From contig JAOAEE010000007.1 in assembly GCA_026416955.1 (NCBI GenBank), positions 1-35,768 on the forward strand: a stretch of 35,768 bases of DNA, read 5' to 3'. Origin of the DNA: Ignavibacteria bacterium (GTDB taxonomy: Bacteria > Bacteroidota > Ignavibacteria > Kapaibacteriales > UBA2268). Below the pieces are notes generated by a model. That model was not told the DNA's origin and made no database searches. It saw only the letters and a program-made list of their open reading frames with translations. Of the stretch, positions 1 through 8,129 are shown one piece after another. The stretch's first letter is position 1; every line of letters starts with the position of its first letter. A program made the position numbers and the translations under genes.

Positions 1-345
1 ATGGTTCGTTATCTTGCAAACGACTTAACTTTTTTTGGGAGCGATTCTGGCGAAACTGTTAAGTCTTTGTCCGAATTTAAAGTTGCCATAGAAAAGCAAT
101 GGGAAGATATCGATTCGATGAAGTATGGGGATATGGTTGATATTTATATATTAATGGATTCAAGAGGAAGAATTGCTTCTGCAATTTATGGTGTTCCGTT
201 GAAAATTTGGACAAATGGAAAATCTGTTCATCTTTTCCTCCGTGTTGCTAGGACTCTTAAAAAGGAAGGTGGGAATTGGGTTATTGCAAGTGGTATTACT
301 GGTATTACCCGTGCTTCTAAATCGGTTAAAGAACTTGTAGAATAA
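1..345 (+). CDS. SnoaL-like (NTF2-fold) protein, C-terminal part
   Basis: The 114 visible residues read like the last four fifths of a SnoaL-like/DUF4440-type domain. An aspartate-rich strand (YLANDLTFFGSDSGE) is followed by an L-S-E-F-K segment, which corresponds to the G-x-E-E-L helix of the family, and then by alternating beta strands ending in a W-V-I-A-S strand. Family members of this size normally have another 20-30 residue helix before the first strand. The ATG at base 1 is therefore probably an internal methionine and the gene likely starts upstream of the window. Function is unknown: the fold serves small-molecule enzymes, binding proteins and stress proteins, and no catalytic residues can be assigned. 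The gene converges on the porin gene across a 109-bp gap. Confidence 0.6.
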   Translation: MVRYLANDLTFFGSDSGETVKSLSEFKVAIEKQWEDIDSMKYGDMVDIYILMDSRGRIASAIYGVPLKIWTNGKSVHLFLRVARTLKKEGGNWVIASGITGITRASKSVKELVE

Positions 346-402
346 CCGATTTGCTTTAACATAATACTTTTTAAATATTTTAATAAATATCATATTATTA
401 AA

Positions 403-423
403 ATAATGTTTTGAAAACATTAT
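403..423. terminator. AT-rich hairpin between convergent genes
   Basis: A perfect inverted repeat: ATAATGTTTT (403-412), G (413), AAAACATTAT (414-423). It lies between the convergent stops of the SnoaL-like gene and the porin gene. In practice the stem would be the outer six pairs plus T-A pairs around a small loop. It has A/T tracts on both sides and could end transcription from either direction, but it is GC-poor, so this is a candidate only. Confidence 0.4.
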
Positions 424-454
424 ATTTAATGTATGTTTTTCACTTTTTTTTCTG

Positions 455-1567
455 TTAAAAAATGAAGAAAAATACTATTCGAGAAGTTATTGAAGGTTTG
501 TATTTTTTGGGAGGATTGTTCGCGAAATCTTCAATCAATAGACTTGGAGAAATAGAAACTTTTTCGGTAGGTTTGTAATTTAAACACATTATATAAAAAC
601 TCTTTGTATCATACTTATAATCTTTCAATGTATTTGGGTCGAAGAAATCGTATCTAAAGACTAAATTAAACTTTTTTGAAATGTAATAAATACCAAAAAA
701 TGTTATTCCAAACATATTTCTATTAATATACGAAAGATTGGTCGAGTCATCAAAACCATTATGAACAAAATTAAAGAAAGATTCTACCCCTACTTTAAAA
801 ATGTCTTTTTGATTGTAGGATAAAAAAAGTGAAAAAAGGTCTTCGTCGCGGTTCAAAATTTCCTTGCTATTGAATTTATTTTGACTTGGTTTAATAAATT
901 TATGATGATAATTTAAATATGCTATTATTTGACTTGTTGGTTTGAAAAGAAAGTTTGCATAAATTGTTTTATATTTCTCAGTTTCTGGGCGATTACTAGA
1001 CCCGTTACCAAATAATAAACAGTAATTAAAAATTCCAGAATTATCGAGTTTACCTTTTAAAGAAATTCCGCAATCTCGGGAACCCATAAGTCCATAAAGG
1101 TCAATAATGGTCATTTCTATATGGCGATTCTCCCAAATACTTTCAGAGGTTTCGAAAGTAGGTGTTGGTTGTATTCCGAAAATAAAATTTGTGCCTTTGA
1201 AAATGTCTTTCCACTGTAAATAGGCGTCTTTAACAAAAACGCTTATTTTTGAATTGTTTTTCAAAGAAAATTGGTCGGCTTCTAAACGAAAACGGGAACT
1301 AAATTTATCCGAAATTTGATAATCATAAGTGAAGTAAATTCTTCTGAATTGGAAACCATTTTGGTCCTTGGGGTCTTTGTAAATTGCAAATGGCAGTTTT
1401 GTGGCTTCGGTATCACGGATAATGTTGTAATAGTAGTCGCCAAACATATAACCCGAAAATCTACCTCGTTCCAGCAATTCTTGGGATTGTAAATTGAAAT
1501 TGAATGTTAAGATTGTTGCAACAATAAAAAAAAATTTTTCAAAGTTATTCTTAATTTCTAAATCCAT
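455..1567 (-). CDS. outer-membrane porin, phosphate-selective porin O/P-like
   Basis: 370 residues with an N-terminal signal segment (hydrophobic about 12-24, likely cut near LQSQ at 26-29), then alternating aromatic beta strands of an outer-membrane barrel ending in a terminal phenylalanine, as expected for BAM insertion. The segments FQFRRIYFTYDYQ, RFRLEADQ, KDAYLQWKD, FGIQPTPTFE and the D-L-Y-G-L-M-G-S-R-D stretch match the conserved core of OprO/OprP-like porins of Bacteroidota and relatives. These form channels for small anions or other solutes. Substrate cannot be told from sequence and no phosphate gene lies nearby. It is transcribed alone, divergently from the DUF429 gene across 98 bp. 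Confidence 0.7.
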   Translation of the reverse strand: MDLEIKNNFEKFFFIVATILTFNFNLQSQELLERGRFSGYMFGDYYYNIIRDTEATKLPFAIYKDPKDQNGFQFRRIYFTYDYQISDKFSSRFRLEADQFSLKNNSKISVFVKDAYLQWKDIFKGTNFIFGIQPTPTFETSESIWENRHIEMTIIDLYGLMGSRDCGISLKGKLDNSGIFNYCLLFGNGSSNRPETEKYKTIYANFLFKPTSQIIAYLNYHHKFIKPSQNKFNSKEILNRDEDLFSLFLSYNQKDIFKVGVESFFNFVHNGFDDSTNLSYINRNMFGITFFGIYYISKKFNLVFRYDFFDPNTLKDYKYDTKSFYIMCLNYKPTEKVSISPSLLIEDFANNPPKKYKPSITSRIVFFFIF

Positions 1568-1665
1568 TTGGAAAATTGTAAAACTTTAAATGTAAAATTA
1601 AGGAAAAATTAATAATTTGTTAATTAACTAAAAATGTAAGATTTGAATTTGTTGCTAATATTTTA

Positions 1666-2247
1666 ATGAGAATACTTGGAATTGACCTTGCTGCAAAAGA
1701 AAACAACATCACAGGTGTTTGTTTGATGGAAAATTTTTTTTGTAAAGTTATGACTATACACACTGACATAGAAATATTGAGTGTTGTTAACGAATTTAAA
1801 CCCAAGTTGCTCGCTGTCGATGCACCACTTTCTCTCGAAAATAGAAAGTGTGATATTATGTTGAAAAAGTATGGGGCTATGCCGCTTAAAGTCAAAAGTA
1901 TAAGAGAACTGGCAGTGCGGGCTATTAATTTGGTTTCTGAAATCAAAATTGATAAGAGAATAAAGGTGATAGAAGTTTTTCCTACTGCTACTGCAAAAAT
2001 ACTTCGCATTTACGACAAGAAATTTAAAAGTAGATTGGAAAACTTGATGAACTTTGTAGAATTAGATTCCAAATGTCTTTTGTCCGATGATGAGTTTGAT
2101 GCTTTTATGTGTAGTTTTACTGGTTTATTATTCCAAAAAAAACTAGCAATAGGAGTTGGGGATAGTTTTGGAAAAATATACATACCAAAAGAAGATAAAT
2201 TATCATCTTGTTATGAACTTTTGAAACAAATTGAAATAGAGGTATAG
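1666..2247 (+). CDS. DUF429 family protein (predicted RNase H-like nuclease)
   Basis: 193 residues. An N-terminal GIDLAAKE strand, an L-A-V-D-A-P-L-S strand with Asp52, a central E-V-F-P-T-A-T-A-K motif and a late S-D-D-E-F-D-A segment are the hallmarks of DUF429. This family is predicted to adopt the RNase H/actin-like fold, with the acidic residues as a metal site. Cellular role is not established. The protein is somewhat short for the family (often 200-260 residues), but all the motifs are present, so it looks intact. It is single, divergent from the porin and convergent with the hemW operon. Confidence 0.7.
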   Translation: MRILGIDLAAKENNITGVCLMENFFCKVMTIHTDIEILSVVNEFKPKLLAVDAPLSLENRKCDIMLKKYGAMPLKVKSIRELAVRAINLVSEIKIDKRIKVIEVFPTATAKILRIYDKKFKSRLENLMNFVELDSKCLLSDDEFDAFMCSFTGLLFQKKLAIGVGDSFGKIYIPKEDKLSSCYELLKQIEIEV

Positions 2248-2263
2248 TCTTTTATGTTAATAA

Positions 2264-2284
2264 TTTTTGGTTAATAACTAAAAA
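2264..2284. terminator. AT-rich hairpin between DUF429 gene and hemW
   Basis: TTTTTGGTT (2264-2272), a three-base AAT loop and AACTAAAAA (2276-2284) form a nine-pair stem with one G-T wobble between convergent genes. No clean uridine tract follows on either strand, so terminator function is only plausible. Confidence 0.25.
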
Positions 2285-2368
2285 CCCAATTAAAATAAAG
2301 TAAAGAAAGAGAATTTTTGTTACTAATGATAATAAAAAGATAAATTTTTTTTGCTTTTTCCTTCGAAT

Positions 2369-3517
2369 TCATTTAAGTGGAATATTTATAGCATCCAAAA
2401 GGTCGATAGTAAGTTTATCGCAAATAAAATAACCTTCGCTCGTCAGTTTTATTTTTCCATCTTGAATTTTGGCTTTTCCACTTTCTTCCCATTGTAACAA
2501 AAGAGCATTGCTTAGTGAAAATAAATCAATTCCGAATTCCGATTGGAGTTGGTGGATTGTAAGACCTTGAGCACGTAAGGATAACATTATTTTTTCAATA
2601 ATGTATTTATCGGGAGTGATATCTTCTTTACTTTCGATTGGCAATAAATTTTGCTTTAATAATTTTAGATATTTATTCAAATTTCTAACATTCCAAGTTC
2701 GAATTTTATTAAAAAAACTATGTGCCGATGGTCCAAAACCAAAATATTCTTTGTGCTCCCAGTATCCTAAATTATGTAAAGACTTATAACCTGGTTTAGC
2801 AAAGTTCGAAACCTCGTAATGCTCGAAACCAAATTTTTCGAGAGTTGAGAAAATTAATTTGTATAATTCATAATCTTCATCTTCGTTCTTTGGTTGGATT
2901 TTCCCTTTGGATAATTCAAAAAAAAGGGGTGTTCCTTCTTCATAAATTAATGAATATGCCGAAATATGAGAAATTTCGTAGTTAGTTAATTGATTTAAAG
3001 TTGTTTGTAATGAACTTATAGTTTGATTGGGTAAAGAGAAGATTATATCGACACTGACATTATCGAAATAGTTAATTGCCGACTCTATTGAAGTTAATGC
3101 TTCTTCTTTTGTGTGGATTCTTCCAAGAAAAGTCAATTCTTCGGGTATCAATGATTGTACACCAATACTAATTCTGTTTATTCCAATTTTGCGGTAATCT
3201 GGTAGTTTGCCAATAAAATTGCTTCCCGGGTTACATTCGATTGTTATCTCTTTTAGATTAGTAGTATCGAAATTATCATAAATTGCTGAGATTATTTTTT
3301 CGACATCCGAAATGTCGAGTAAAGATGGTGTTCCGCCGCCAATGTAAATAGTTTCGATAATATCATTTTTTTTATTGTGAATTTGTGTGAAAAGGTAAAT
3401 TTCTTTTTGCAAAGATGCAATAAATTCTTCTTTTAGAGATTGGTTTGTTATTGAATAAAATTCGCAATAAATGCATTTTTTTTCGCAGAATGGAATATGG
3501 ATATAAACACCAGCCAT
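2369..3517 (-). CDS. hemW: HemW, radical SAM heme chaperone (coproporphyrinogen oxidase-like)
   Basis: 382 residues. The radical-SAM cluster motif C-x3-C-x2-C lies at the N terminus (IPFCEKKCIYCEF, Cys11/15/18), followed by the YIGGGTPSLL SAM-binding loop and E-C-N-P-G. A C-terminal winged-helix-like HemN_C region follows (FGFGPSAHSF, then LRAQGLTI). The length and the single-strand start IHIPFCEKKC fit HemW, a heme-binding protein that helps insert heme into respiratory enzymes, rather than true coproporphyrinogen dehydrogenase HemN (about 450 residues). It is the last gene of a four-gene operon, beginning one base after the stop of the sigma-54 activator. A heme-delivery role would suit the large heme enzymes encoded nearby, but that link is inference. 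Confidence 0.88.
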   Translation of the reverse strand: MAGVYIHIPFCEKKCIYCEFYSITNQSLKEEFIASLQKEIYLFTQIHNKKNDIIETIYIGGGTPSLLDISDVEKIISAIYDNFDTTNLKEITIECNPGSNFIGKLPDYRKIGINRISIGVQSLIPEELTFLGRIHTKEEALTSIESAINYFDNVSVDIIFSLPNQTISSLQTTLNQLTNYEISHISAYSLIYEEGTPLFFELSKGKIQPKNEDEDYELYKLIFSTLEKFGFEHYEVSNFAKPGYKSLHNLGYWEHKEYFGFGPSAHSFFNKIRTWNVRNLNKYLKLLKQNLLPIESKEDITPDKYIIEKIMLSLRAQGLTIHQLQSEFGIDLFSLSNALLLQWEESGKAKIQDGKIKLTSEGYFICDKLTIDLLDAINIPLK

Positions 3518-3518
3518 A

Positions 3519-4724
3519 CTAAGACAATTGATACTGATTTATCTTTCGATATAGGGTTCTTTCGCTTATTCCTAATGCTTTTGCCGCTTTTCGTCTGTTC
3601 CCTTTAAATTTTTTTAGAGCATATTCAATTAACTCTTTTTCAATTTTTTCTAAGTCTAAATTTTCACTATTTATAGTAGGAATTCCGTCACTTTCGACAA
3701 TATGATAGGCTTCTGGTTTAATCTCTTCGAGGTTTGTTCCAAGATAATCAACCTTGGAATTAAGTTCATTAATTGCTCCTTTAAGTAGTTCTATATCTTT
3801 TTTTAATTCCAATAAAGTTCGAAAAATGATTTCCAAGCCGAGTTGGGACTCTTTTTCGAGAGAAATTCTTAGAAGTGAAGTTTCTTTTGGTTGTTCAATG
3901 ATTGTATGGGGCGGAAGCGCTGGTGGTAAATACTTTTTTAGAATTTCAAGATTAATAAATCCAGTTTTTTCGAGATGTATTATTGTTTCGATTAGGTTTT
4001 TTAGTTCTCGAACATTGCCTTGCCATTGCAAACCGCGAAGGATATTTAGTGCTTCGAGAGAAATTCCATTGTACGAAATTCCAAGTTGACTACAAGTTTT
4101 TTCTGCAAAATAATCAATCAGAATGGGAATGTCTTCGGGGCGTTCTCTTAATGGTGGTAAAACAATGTGGAGATTTTTTAAACGATAGAACAAGTCCTGT
4201 CTAAATGTTCCTTTATAGATTTCTTCTTCCAAGTTCTTATTGGTTGCAGCGATTACTCGAACATCAACTTTTCTTACTTCAGTAGAGCCTAGGCGATTAA
4301 ATTCACCAGTTTCGAGCACACGTAAAAGTTTGACTTGTGTCCCTACTGGCATTTCTCCAATTTCGTCCAAAAAAATTGTTCCCTTGTTTGCCACTTCAAA
4401 GTATCCTTTTCGCTGTTCATAAGCGCCAGTGAATGCACCTTTTTCGTGGCCGAAAAGTTCAGACTCGAGAAGTGTTTCCGGAATAGCACCACAGTTTACG
4501 CTAATAAAAGGAAATTTTCTTCTTTTGCTTAATTGATGTATGGCATTGGCAACTACTTCCTTTCCAGTACCAGTTTCGCCAGTGATTAGTACATTAAGTT
4601 CAGTGGGAGCGACTTTAAGAATAGTTCGAAAAATATTAAGCATCTTATCGGAAATTCCAACCAAACCATAACGATTTCGCAGTAATTCTAAAGTTGATTT
4701 GTCGATTGAGATATTTTCATTCAT
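3519..4724 (-). CDS. orphan sigma-54-dependent activator (PspF-like, no receiver domain)
   Basis: 401 residues from the chosen ATG. A short N-terminal stretch of about 20 residues leads directly into an AAA+ domain: Walker A GETGTGKE (49-56), GAFTGA sigma-54 contact loop (96-101), Walker B FLDEIGE (about 118-124) and [10 protein letters not shown]. After a linker with a coiled-coil-like segment comes a Fis-type helix-turn-helix ([19 protein letters not shown]) at the C terminus. There is no receiver, GAF or PAS sensor, so activity is probably controlled by a partner protein or by expression. The ATG at 4724 gives an ATGAATGA overlap with the rhodanese gene; a longer reading from a TTG at 4790 would lie deep inside that gene and is rejected. 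Its targets are not evident in the window. Confidence 0.88.
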   Translation of the reverse strand: MNENISIDKSTLELLRNRYGLVGISDKMLNIFRTILKVAPTELNVLITGETGTGKEVVANAIHQLSKRRKFPFISVNCGAIPETLLESELFGHEKGAFTGAYEQRKGYFEVANKGTIFLDEIGEMPVGTQVKLLRVLETGEFNRLGSTEVRKVDVRVIAATNKNLEEEIYKGTFRQDLFYRLKNLHIVLPPLRERPEDIPILIDYFAEKTCSQLGISYNGISLEALNILRGLQWQGNVRELKNLIETIIHLEKTGFINLEILKKYLPPALPPHTIIEQPKETSLLRISLEKESQLGLEIIFRTLLELKKDIELLKGAINELNSKVDYLGTNLEEIKPEAYHIVESDGIPTINSENLDLEKIEKELIEYALKKFKGNRRKAAKALGISERTLYRKINQYQLS

Positions 4725-5379
4725 TTTTGCTTTTATGCTTTGTCCATTCTTCCCATCCACCAGTGTAAATAAAAACATTTTTGTGCCCAAGTCGAATTAA
4801 ATCGGTTGCAACTTTATGGCTTGCATCACAAGTGCCCCCTTCGCAATAAACAATAATCACTTTTTCGTTGTCAATAGGAACCGAAACTAATTTCTGGAAA
4901 TACTTGTTTAAATCTTCTTCATAAGCATAAATGTTTATTGCTCTGCCAATATGTTCTTTGGTAAATTCTTCTGGGGAGCGAGCATCGATAAGTATTAAAT
5001 TGGGGGAGTTTAGGTGCTTTATTAATTGTTGATATGTAACGGATGGTATTTCTTCGCTATGTATTTTATTTTCATTTGTTGGGGGTAGAATTGTTTGGTT
5101 TGGTGTTTCTGTTTTCAATGCTAATTCTTCATTAGAAATTTTGTCCAAGGTATCCTTTTTATTATTAGTTTGGATTTGTTCGGTTTCTATAGAATTTGTT
5201 GTATCTGTAATTTTGTTCGATAATAACTTTTCCAAAAGTGTATCCGATGCAATTGTAGGTTTTTTGAGTAAATTAATTCCAAAGGGGTTCAATGTATTAA
5301 ATATTATTGCTATAAAAATAGTGATACCAATAATGATTGCTGATTCCTTTAGAATTTGTTTCCAATTTATTTTTTCCAT
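4717..5379 (-). CDS. membrane-anchored rhodanese-domain protein
   Basis: 220 residues. One N-terminal membrane helix (about 13-31, ending in the N-P-F-G-I turn often seen in this subgroup) is followed by a low-complexity Ser/Thr/Glu/Asn linker of about 80 residues. A rhodanese domain occupies about 113-215: LILIDARSPEEF, HIGRAINI, VIIVYCEGGTCDAS with likely catalytic Cys179, and a C-terminal GGWEEW. The loop after Cys179 contains a second cysteine (Cys184), so it could form an intraloop disulfide or persulfide relay. The sulfur acceptor is unknown. The topology is probably N-in with the domain outside the inner membrane, but this is not certain. Its start overlaps the J-protein stop by one base (TAATG) and its end overlaps the sigma-54 activator by eight bases, so the three are co-translated. 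Confidence 0.83.
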   Translation of the reverse strand: MEKINWKQILKESAIIIGITIFIAIIFNTLNPFGINLLKKPTIASDTLLEKLLSNKITDTTNSIETEQIQTNNKKDTLDKISNEELALKTETPNQTILPPTNENKIHSEEIPSVTYQQLIKHLNSPNLILIDARSPEEFTKEHIGRAINIYAYEEDLNKYFQKLVSVPIDNEKVIIVYCEGGTCDASHKVATDLIRLGHKNVFIYTGGWEEWTKHKSKNE

Positions 5380-5759
5380 TAAAAACCCTTTTCTTTTTTG
5401 ATTAATTCAAATGCCAAATTAATTTCTTGCAATTTACTTTTTGCCAATTCTCTTATTTCTTCACCCATATTTTGAACAAGGTCTGGGTGGTATTGTTTAA
5501 CCTTTCTTTTGTAAGCAGTTTTTATTTCTTCGAATGTTGCGTTAGGTTCTACTCCTAGTATTTTGTATGCTTCATATAAAGAGATTTTTTTCTTGTTCCA
5601 TTTTTCGTTTTCTTTGTTGAAATTGTTTTTCCAAGCCTCTTCTATTTCTGCTTTTAATTTCTCATCCTCATTTGTAATGTCAAAATAGGAATAATTAATA
5701 TTATCCGAAGTAAAATTCGACTTTAAAATTTTCCAAATTCTTTCAAAAATTTGTGACAT
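5379..5759 (-). CDS. small J-domain (DnaJ-like) co-chaperone
   Basis: 126 residues with the J domain at the C terminus (about 61-122): LYEAYKILGVEPNAT, then IKTAYKRKVKQYHPD with the invariant HPD at 91-93. The 60-residue N-terminal part is charged and unrecognised. It lacks the G/F region, zinc fingers and substrate domains of DnaJ, so it presumably stimulates an Hsp70 for a specific client. It is the first gene of the operon leading into the rhodanese, the sigma-54 activator and hemW. Confidence 0.83.
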   Translation of the reverse strand: MSQIFERIWKILKSNFTSDNINYSYFDITNEDEKLKAEIEEAWKNNFNKENEKWNKKKISLYEAYKILGVEPNATFEEIKTAYKRKVKQYHPDLVQNMGEEIRELAKSKLQEINLAFELIKKEKGF

Positions 5760-5845
5760 CGTTTAAAACAAAAAAAATATAAACGAAGAATTGAATAAAT
5801 TATGTCAAAAAATTTTCATAATCGGTCAAATTGGCACAAATTGAT

Positions 5846-6676
5846 TCAATATGATTCTGATTCGTTGGGAAAGTTTAGATTTCTTATGTCTTCTGCATAT
5901 TTTTTGCAGGCATTTAAAATAGTTTCGTACAATCTTGCATAGCGGCGAACAAATCGAGGATTGAAGTCAATGGTCAAACCGACCATATCGGTGTAAACCA
6001 AAATTTGACCGTCGCAATGTGGTCCAGCCCCAATACCAATTGTAGGAATTTTTAAAGTTTGTGTGATTTTTTTTGCCAGTTCTGCGGGTATTTTTTCGAG
6101 AACAACAGCAAAAGCACCAGCTTGTTCCAAATTCACGGCATCCTTGAATATCGACTCAGCTTCCTGTGGGTCTTTTCCTCTTGCTCGATAAGAGCCAAAT
6201 TTGTGTATGCTTTGTGGGGTTAAGCCGACGTGCCCCATAACTGGTATTCCACTTTCTGTCATTCTTCTTATTGCTTGCAAAGTAATTTCTGTTGCTCCTT
6301 CGAGTTTTACACCTCCGCATCCAGTTTCTTTCATTATTCGGCCTGCATTGGCAAACGCCTCGTCAACAGACACTTGGTAACTCATAAATGGCATATCAGC
6401 TATTATCAATGGCCTTTTTGCCCCTCGAACGACGGCTTTCGTATGGTATATTATCTCATCTAATGTAACTGGTATAGTAGTTTCCAAGCCCTGAACAACA
6501 TTTCCTAATGAGTCCCCCACTAAGATTACATCTATACCGCTTTCGTCTAATATTCTTGCTATAAGGGCATCGTAGGCAGTAAGGCAAACAATTTTTTGCC
6601 CAGCACTTTTCATTTCTTGTAGTCGAAAAGTTGTTACTTTTCTGGGGTCGACGCTTGTACTTCCAATATAATCCAT
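5846..6676 (-). CDS. panB: 3-methyl-2-oxobutanoate hydroxymethyltransferase (PanB)
   Basis: 276 residues, full length. PanB makes ketopantoate from 2-oxoisovalerate and methylene-tetrahydrofolate, the first committed step of pantothenate and CoA synthesis, in the cytosol. Diagnostic segments are KIVCLTAYDALIARI, ILVGDSLGNVVQG (metal-binding Asp), GGVKLEGA, PVMGHVGLTPQS, AFAVVLEKIP (catalytic Glu) and IGIGAGPHCDGQILV. The short N-terminal lead (IGSTSVDPRKVTTF) is normal. It stands alone, with 86 bp to the J-protein gene downstream and 150 bp to the end of the respiratory operon upstream, so it could have its own promoter. Confidence 0.95.
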   Translation of the reverse strand: MDYIGSTSVDPRKVTTFRLQEMKSAGQKIVCLTAYDALIARILDESGIDVILVGDSLGNVVQGLETTIPVTLDEIIYHTKAVVRGAKRPLIIADMPFMSYQVSVDEAFANAGRIMKETGCGGVKLEGATEITLQAIRRMTESGIPVMGHVGLTPQSIHKFGSYRARGKDPQEAESIFKDAVNLEQAGAFAVVLEKIPAELAKKITQTLKIPTIGIGAGPHCDGQILVYTDMVGLTIDFNPRFVRRYARLYETILNACKKYAEDIRNLNFPNESESY

Positions 6677-6721
6677 AATAACCTTTTTAAAAATAAAAAC
6701 AAAATTAATAAAAGAGTTGTT

Positions 6722-6738
6722 AGCAAATCAAATTTGCT
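6722..6738 (-). terminator. hairpin downstream of the respiratory operon
   Basis: AGCAAAT (6722-6728), CAA, ATTTGCT (6732-6738): a perfect seven-pair stem about 90 bases after the last stop of the act-cox operon and before panB. On the minus strand it is followed by AACAACTCTTTTATT, a weak uridine-rich tail. It may separate the operon from panB; weak candidate. Confidence 0.3.
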
Positions 6739-6826
6739 TAATGCTTTGTTTTGTTGTTATTGATTAATTTTTATTCGATTGGCAAGCAATAAATCTAATT
6801 AAAATGATTTTTTTTTTATGAAAAAA

Positions 6827-8119
6827 TTATTTTATCATTGGACCATAATGTTCGAACATATACTTGACAACTGCTTCGGCTTCGTTTGGTTTTAGCCCTT
6901 GATTTGGCATAGGAGGATAATTCGGGTCGACTTTTACTGGGTTCAATATGTATTTGACCATATCTTCTTTTCGATTTTCATACTTTTTAAGTACTTCTTT
7001 ATGAGGGGGACCAACCAATTTTGTTTCAAATTGATGGCAAGCAATACATTTTGCTTTATATATTTCTTCTCCGTTTACTTCTTTTGCAATATTCCGTCCA
7101 GCACTTATCAAAATTTGGTCGTGGTATGCAAGATAGGACTTTGAAATTTTGAACTCTTGCACTTTGTTTGAAATGGAAAGAAGGCTCGTTTCGGAAGCGA
7201 AAAGCAATAGGGACGAGAGAATAATTAAATAGAAAGAAGTTCTTGCAAAAGTTACTTTGTTGTCTTTCAAAGAAAAGTATGAGAGCACTACAGCCAAAAG
7301 TAGAATAAGAAGGGAGATTACAATAAAAATATAATTTTCTAAAACAACGAGTTCTTTTGGTAAAGCAACAAAGTAAACCAAAGAAAAAATAGGAAGAATA
7401 TTGGCAAAAATTAACACATTAGATAAAATTCTATGAATAATTCCATTTTCAGGAAAATGATTACCAATAGCGGAAATTTTGTCCAAAGTATACAATTTGA
7501 AAATGTAAGCAAGAGACGAAACCAAAAAAGAAACAATAACGAAAATTAGAATTCTAATAAGAAAATGGATATTGAAAATATTTAATAAACTAAATTCATT
7601 GAAAGAAAATTTATTGTTAATTGCAAATGAGTATATTCCAATTGTCAAAAGTACTACAATAAAAATAGTTATCAAAGATAAGGTTAGAAAGATAATCTTG
7701 GAATTGCTAATATTTGAAGGATTTTGCTCCTTTAGTAGAATGAAATTAGAAATTTTCAAGAAAATTATTCCAATCACAAACAAAACGAATGAAGAGAAGA
7801 AAACTAATGAAAACTCGTATGGTGGTTTTTGCATAAATTGCAAAAGGGAAAAGTAGACCGATAAAAAAGGAACCAGCCCCAAACCTAATATCGATATATA
7901 TCCTTTGGATGCAAAGTAGATAAAATTTTTCGCTACATTTAAAAAGTAGTCACTTATAAATTTTTTTGCTTTGAAAAAGTAAACTATACTATAAAATAGA
8001 CTTCCAACTAAAAAGGCAAAGTATAGGAAAAAAAGGGAAAGACCAGCAAAAAAGAAAATTTCTAAAAGCTTTGAAACTTGCTCGCTATGGGGTAATGCAA
8101 TGAAGTTAAGGAATTCCAT
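6827..8119 (-). CDS. polytopic membrane protein fused to C-terminal cytochrome c
   Basis: 430 residues. About eight hydrophobic helices (near 20-48, 74-96, 103-125, 141-167, 183-207, 231-252, 260-284 and 290-310) are followed by a class I cytochrome c domain at about 345-428, with CIACH at 358-362 and a likely Met ligand in YPPMPNQ (Met404). The heme domain would face the periplasm. The membrane part is not one I recognise. It does not show the two-fold histidine pattern of heme A synthase or the quinol loop of cytochrome bd; histidines occur at 11, 185, 221 and 229. It is last in the act-cox operon, starting 10 bases after ctaB with a GGAGAAG ribosome site, so a role in electron transfer or oxidase assembly is likely but unproven. 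Confidence 0.75.
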   Translation of the reverse strand: MEFLNFIALPHSEQVSKLLEIFFFAGLSLFFLYFAFLVGSLFYSIVYFFKAKKFISDYFLNVAKNFIYFASKGYISILGLGLVPFLSVYFSLLQFMQKPPYEFSLVFFSSFVLFVIGIIFLKISNFILLKEQNPSNISNSKIIFLTLSLITIFIVVLLTIGIYSFAINNKFSFNEFSLLNIFNIHFLIRILIFVIVSFLVSSLAYIFKLYTLDKISAIGNHFPENGIIHRILSNVLIFANILPIFSLVYFVALPKELVVLENYIFIVISLLILLLAVVLSYFSLKDNKVTFARTSFYLIILSSLLLFASETSLLSISNKVQEFKISKSYLAYHDQILISAGRNIAKEVNGEEIYKAKCIACHQFETKLVGPPHKEVLKKYENRKEDMVKYILNPVKVDPNYPPMPNQGLKPNEAEAVVKYMFEHYGPMIK

Positions 8120-8129
8120 CTATCTTCTC

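Noticed and set aside
3519-4790. Longer sigma-54 activator starting at a TTG at 4790
   Set aside because: The extra 22 residues overlap the rhodanese coding region deeply and are not family-like; the ATG at 4724 gives the usual short overlap.
5829-5845. Sigma-54 promoter-like word TTGGCACAAATTGATT
   Set aside because: The -24 GG element is present but the -12 GC is missing at the right spacing, and it points on the plus strand away from any gene start.
6827-8119. Heme A synthase (CtaA) identity for the membrane-cytochrome fusion
   Set aside because: The conserved paired histidines and glutamates of CtaA are not seen, and CtaA has no C-terminal cytochrome c.
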